Both the position numbers and the translations under genes were made by a program. The notes beneath the pieces are model-generated. The model was not told where the DNA came from. It saw only the letters and a list, made by a program, of their open reading frames with translations, and did no database searches. A stretch of 64,000 bases of DNA from Chaetorhynchus papuensis (lineage: Eukaryota; Chordata; Aves; Passeriformes; Rhipiduridae). The stretch covers positions 316,039 to 380,038 of the forward strand of contig VWYX01000361.1 in assembly GCA_013396525.1 (NCBI GenBank), in the 5' to 3' direction. Below are positions 61,915-64,000 of this stretch, piece after piece. The stretch's first letter is position 1; the number at the start of each line of letters is the position of its first letter.

Positions 61915-63020
61915 ACACCTGGGTGGTAGAGAGGTGTGGGAGGGTAATGGGTGTCCCCATTCCTCTCCCTCCCTTCCAGCTCTCTTGGAAAGAGTTTCAG
62001 TTTCCCGGGGCTGGGATGGTCAGGTCTGCCTGGAACAAATCACAAGGTGCAAATGGAATTAGGCATTTACATATGTATGTGGGTTTTATCCAGAAAACAC
62101 CAAAATGGGAAACAAGGGGTGGCTGCCCAGAGCCAGGGGGACCCTGTGGCTCTCCTGCCAAGGGCCCCTTAGAGATGCAGTGCAGGAGCACAGCACCACG
62201 ACCTCGCCTTCAGAGGGGTCAAGGAGGGCTGGGGGCTGAAGCCACCGTGAAGGAGATGGTTCACAGCTGCTTTTAACTGACAAAACCCCGCTGTGGCCAG
62301 AACTGTGCGCTTTGTTTTGTAAATAAACCCTCCGTGGGGGTCTCCATCTCTCTGGTGCCACTGGGGGCACTGGCCCAGAGCTTGGAGGTTGCCGAAATGT
62401 CTGAGGGAGTGACTCCACCACATCCACTGGGACCGGGAAGCGGGAATTGGAAAACCCCCCGCAGGATGAGCCCGGAGGTGTCACACTGGAGAGCAGGTAC
62501 TCCCGACACTAATCCCCACCTGATCAGGGAGGGAGATACCGTGTCGGCTCGGATGATACCCAGCTCAGCAGCATAAAATAAACTTTCAGGCAATTATTAA
62601 AAAATAAAACCAATTCTGCTGGCATAATCTGACAGCCTGCTGATGGTACATCATGATAAAGGGAAATCCCACCCGGAGCAGCAGAACAAATCCCACATGG
62701 AGCAATATTCTGCTATACATACTTCCAACTCCATGTTCCCTCTGCCCACAAATGCGTCATCCTTACCTGTCTGCCTCTGTGCTCATTCCAAGAGGCAACA
62801 TGGCCGTGTTAACTATGGAGTTCACTGTTCCCTTGGGTTCCCCTGCCCTGTACCTGCAGCCACAGAACATGTTCAGGTCAGGTCTCCAGACAATTTATAT
62901 CTGGGTTAATTAATGAGCAGATTCTGTTCAGCATAGTGAGAGGTAGCAGTTGACCCATCTGTAGCCTCTGGGACACCCCAAAGCTGCCACCAGAGGCTGT
63001 GGGGGGGAATTCATGCCAAA
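61915..63020. other. Intergenic, no gene seen
   Basis: Mixed DNA; the AT-rich part 62560-62910 has a non-repetitive texture but no distinctive motif. No exon supported. Confidence 0.65.
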
Positions 63021-63028
63021 ACAGCACC

Positions 63029-63170
63029 CGACGTGTGTGTGTGTGGGCAGGAATGTCCACACTTGTACGTGTGGGTGGGTACCTGTGTGTGTGCATGAGC
63101 AGGGAGATGCACAGAGACGTGTCTGTGTGTAAGACTGTGAGCATGGATGTGTGTGCATGAGTGTGGATAG
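63029..63170. repeat. GT-rich degenerate repeat
   Basis: Imperfect GTGTGTGTG runs interspersed with GCATGAG and GTACGTG units. A decayed (GT)n or GT-rich minisatellite. Confidence 0.8.
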
Positions 63171-63173
63171 CAC

Positions 63174-63515
63174 AGCACTGAATCCATCGGGCTGGAAAAG
63201 AACTCTGACACCACTGAGTCCCACCCTGTCCCCAGCCCAGAGCTCTGAGTGCCAACCCCAGCCCTTCCTTGGACACCTCCAGGGATGGGCACTCCAAACC
63301 TCCCTGGGCAGCCCCTGCCAAGGCCTGAGCTCCCTTTCCATGAGGAAATTCCTGCTGCTGTCCACCCTGAGCCTCCCCTGGCCCAGCCTGAGGCCGTTCC
63401 CTCTCCTCCTGTCCCTGTTCCCTGGCAGCAGAGCCCAACTCCCCCCGGCTGTCCCCTCCTGTCAGGGAGTTGTGCAGAGCCACAGGGTCCCCCCTGAGCC
63501 TCCTTTTCTTGTGCA
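63174..63515 (-). mobile_element. CR1 LINE 3' fragment, minus orientation
   Basis: Plus-strand landmarks are those of reverse-complement CR1: GGACACCTCCAGGGATGGGC, CTCCCTGGGCAGCCCCTGCC, CTTTCCATGAGGAAATTCCT, CCTGAGCCTCCCCTGGCC, GAGGCCGTTCCCTCTCCTCC and AGGGTCCCCCCTGAGCCTCC. It sits about 220 bp before the GRHPR start codon and marks the upstream limit of the GRHPR CpG island. Confidence 0.93.
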
Positions 63516-63590
63516 GCGATGTCCACGTGTCCGTGCATGGACGCACAGACACCCGCAGGGATGTCCACATGTCCCTGTATGACATGTGGC

Positions 63591-63627
63591 GGGCCGGGGC
63601 CGGGCCGGGGCCGGGGCCGGGGCGGGG
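63591..63627 (+). repeat. GGGGCC-type repeat with G-quadruplex potential
   Basis: Eight consecutive G3-G4 runs separated mainly by CC, from 63591 to 63627. It is a perfect intramolecular G-quadruplex pattern on the plus strand, about 110 bp upstream of the GRHPR start codon. Confidence 0.9.
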
Positions 63628-63650
63628 CTGCGCGGCGCGGTGGGCGGTCT

Positions 63651-63720
63651 GTCCCGGTCTCTTCCGTGCTGTTCCGTGCTGTTCCGGTCTGTCCCGGTGT
63701 GTCCCGGTGTGTCCCGGGCC
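63651..63720 (+). repeat. 10-bp tandem repeat, seven units
   Basis: Seven back-to-back 10-mers of the form GTCCCGGTCT / GTTCCGTGCT / GTCCCGGTGT end 17 bp before the GRHPR ATG. The period is exactly 10 with no indels. It probably lies in the core promoter or 5' UTR. Confidence 0.95.
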
Positions 63721-63737
63721 CGCCGGTCGCAGCGGCC

Positions 63738-63802
63738 ATGTCGGTGTTCGTGACGCGGCGGATCCCGGCCGAAGGGCTGCGGGTGCTGTCGCAGGCGAGC
63801 GG
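63738..63802 (+). CDS. GRHPR: GRHPR coding exon 1 (partial gene)
   Basis: The ATG at 63738 lies in good context (GCGGCCATGT). It has 21 codons reading MSVFVTRRIPAEGLRVLSQAS plus two bases (GG) of a split codon, then donor GTGAGC. The VFVTRRIPAEG start is the recognised N-terminus of glyoxylate reductase/hydroxypyruvate reductase, a D-2-hydroxyacid dehydrogenase that reduces glyoxylate and hydroxypyruvate with NADPH in cytosol and mitochondria, limiting oxalate formation. Here the first beta strand (VFVTRR) is encoded. Human GRHPR has about six additional residues before the equivalent Met, from memory. Exons 2 onward lie beyond the window. Synteny with ZCCHC7 supports the call. Confidence 0.95.
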
Positions 63803-63828
63803 GTGAGCGCGGGGCCGCCGCAAGTCCC

Positions 63829-64000
63829 GGTGCGGCTCCCGGTGCGGGTCGGTAACCGTGCCGCTTCGGGTCCTGGTACCGATGCTGGTGCCATCCCGGT
63901 GCCGGTCCCGGTGCCGGTCCCGGTGCCGGTGCTGGTAACGGTGCCGGTCGGTAGCAGTGCCAGTTCGGGTCCCGTTGCCGATCCCGGTGCGGGTCCCGCT
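63829..64000. repeat. GGTGCC/GGTCCC hexamer repeat in GRHPR intron 1
   Basis: Imperfect 6/12-bp repeats of GGTGCCGGTCCC, cleanest at 63897-63935, continue to the window end. Typical GC-rich avian promoter-proximal simple repeat. Confidence 0.9.

Larger units (their letters stand above)
63585..64000 (+). promoter_or_regulatory. GRHPR: GRHPR CpG-island promoter
   Basis: Composition becomes extremely GC- and CpG-rich at about 63585 and stays so to the window end. GC boxes (GGGGCGGGG near 63620, GGGCGG near 63642) and no TATA box precede the ATG at 63738, as expected for a housekeeping promoter. The exact transcription start cannot be read from sequence. Confidence 0.8.

Noticed and set aside
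60826..61929. 367-codon plus-strand frame
   Set aside because: It is read through 173 unknown bases, so its continuity is not evidence.
62878..63894. 338-codon minus-strand frame over the GRHPR promoter
   Set aside because: It is antisense to a CR1, a GT-rich repeat and a CpG island. Openness reflects GC content.
1..64000. tRNA, rRNA, snoRNA or microRNA genes
   Set aside because: I saw no cloverleaf with internal A/B boxes, rRNA segment or box C/D or H/ACA pattern that I could support by eye. A covariance-model scan would be decisive.

Overview
This is a vertebrate nuclear window from a bird. Evidence: intron-split, GT-AG spliced coding exons; several CR1 LINE 3' ends of the avian type; avian-style endogenous retrovirus LTR pieces; GC-rich minisatellites; a CpG-island promoter; and three assembly gaps written as N. 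The CR1 subtypes suggest a songbird or other neoavian, but I cannot name the species. The gene order ZCCHC7 then GRHPR on one strand matches human 9p13, a block carried by the Z chromosome in chicken as far as I recall, so a Z-linked origin is likely.

Only two protein-coding genes are supported, both on the plus strand. ZCCHC7 (Air1/Air2-like zinc-knuckle protein of the nucleolar TRAMP/exosome pathway) occupies about 1-50770. Its first coding exons lie upstream of the window. Seven coding exons are inside: 18137-18180, 19343-19468, 20490-20660, 28500-28535, 44872-44967, 48882-48999 and 49440-49891. They encode about 346 C-terminal residues with five complete CCHC knuckles and a lysine-rich tail. 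The 3' UTR ends after a poly(A) signal at 50744-50749. GRHPR (glyoxylate/hydroxypyruvate reductase) begins at 63738, and only coding exon 1 (63738-63802) is present, in a CpG island full of short tandem repeats.

Layout: 1-18136 intron, with a 31-bp minisatellite (4334-4582) and an LTR 3' part (10733-10933); 18137-20660 three clustered exons; 20661-28499 intron, with an old LINE, a CR1 and an intronic CpG-rich block (25265-25945); 28500-28535 a 36-nt microexon; 28536-44871 a 16-kb intron, with a 51-bp VNTR, a polypyrimidine tract, a 12-bp-unit VNTR and several stretches that look like conserved non-coding DNA; 44872-49891 the last three exons, with a 1.2-kb LTR-like insertion and a CR1 between them; 50770-63580 a short intergenic interval, where AT-rich islands stand out from GC-rich, minisatellite-bearing DNA.

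ZCCHC7 works in RNA surveillance and GRHPR in glyoxylate detoxification, so the two are neighbours by synteny and not by pathway. In mammals this neighbourhood is known for distal enhancers of PAX5, which lies on the far side of ZCCHC7. That makes the non-coding islands, rather than any new protein, the most interesting part of the window. I found no RNA gene, CRISPR array or novel protein system. Nearly all other long open frames are chance products of tandem repeats or GC-rich DNA.
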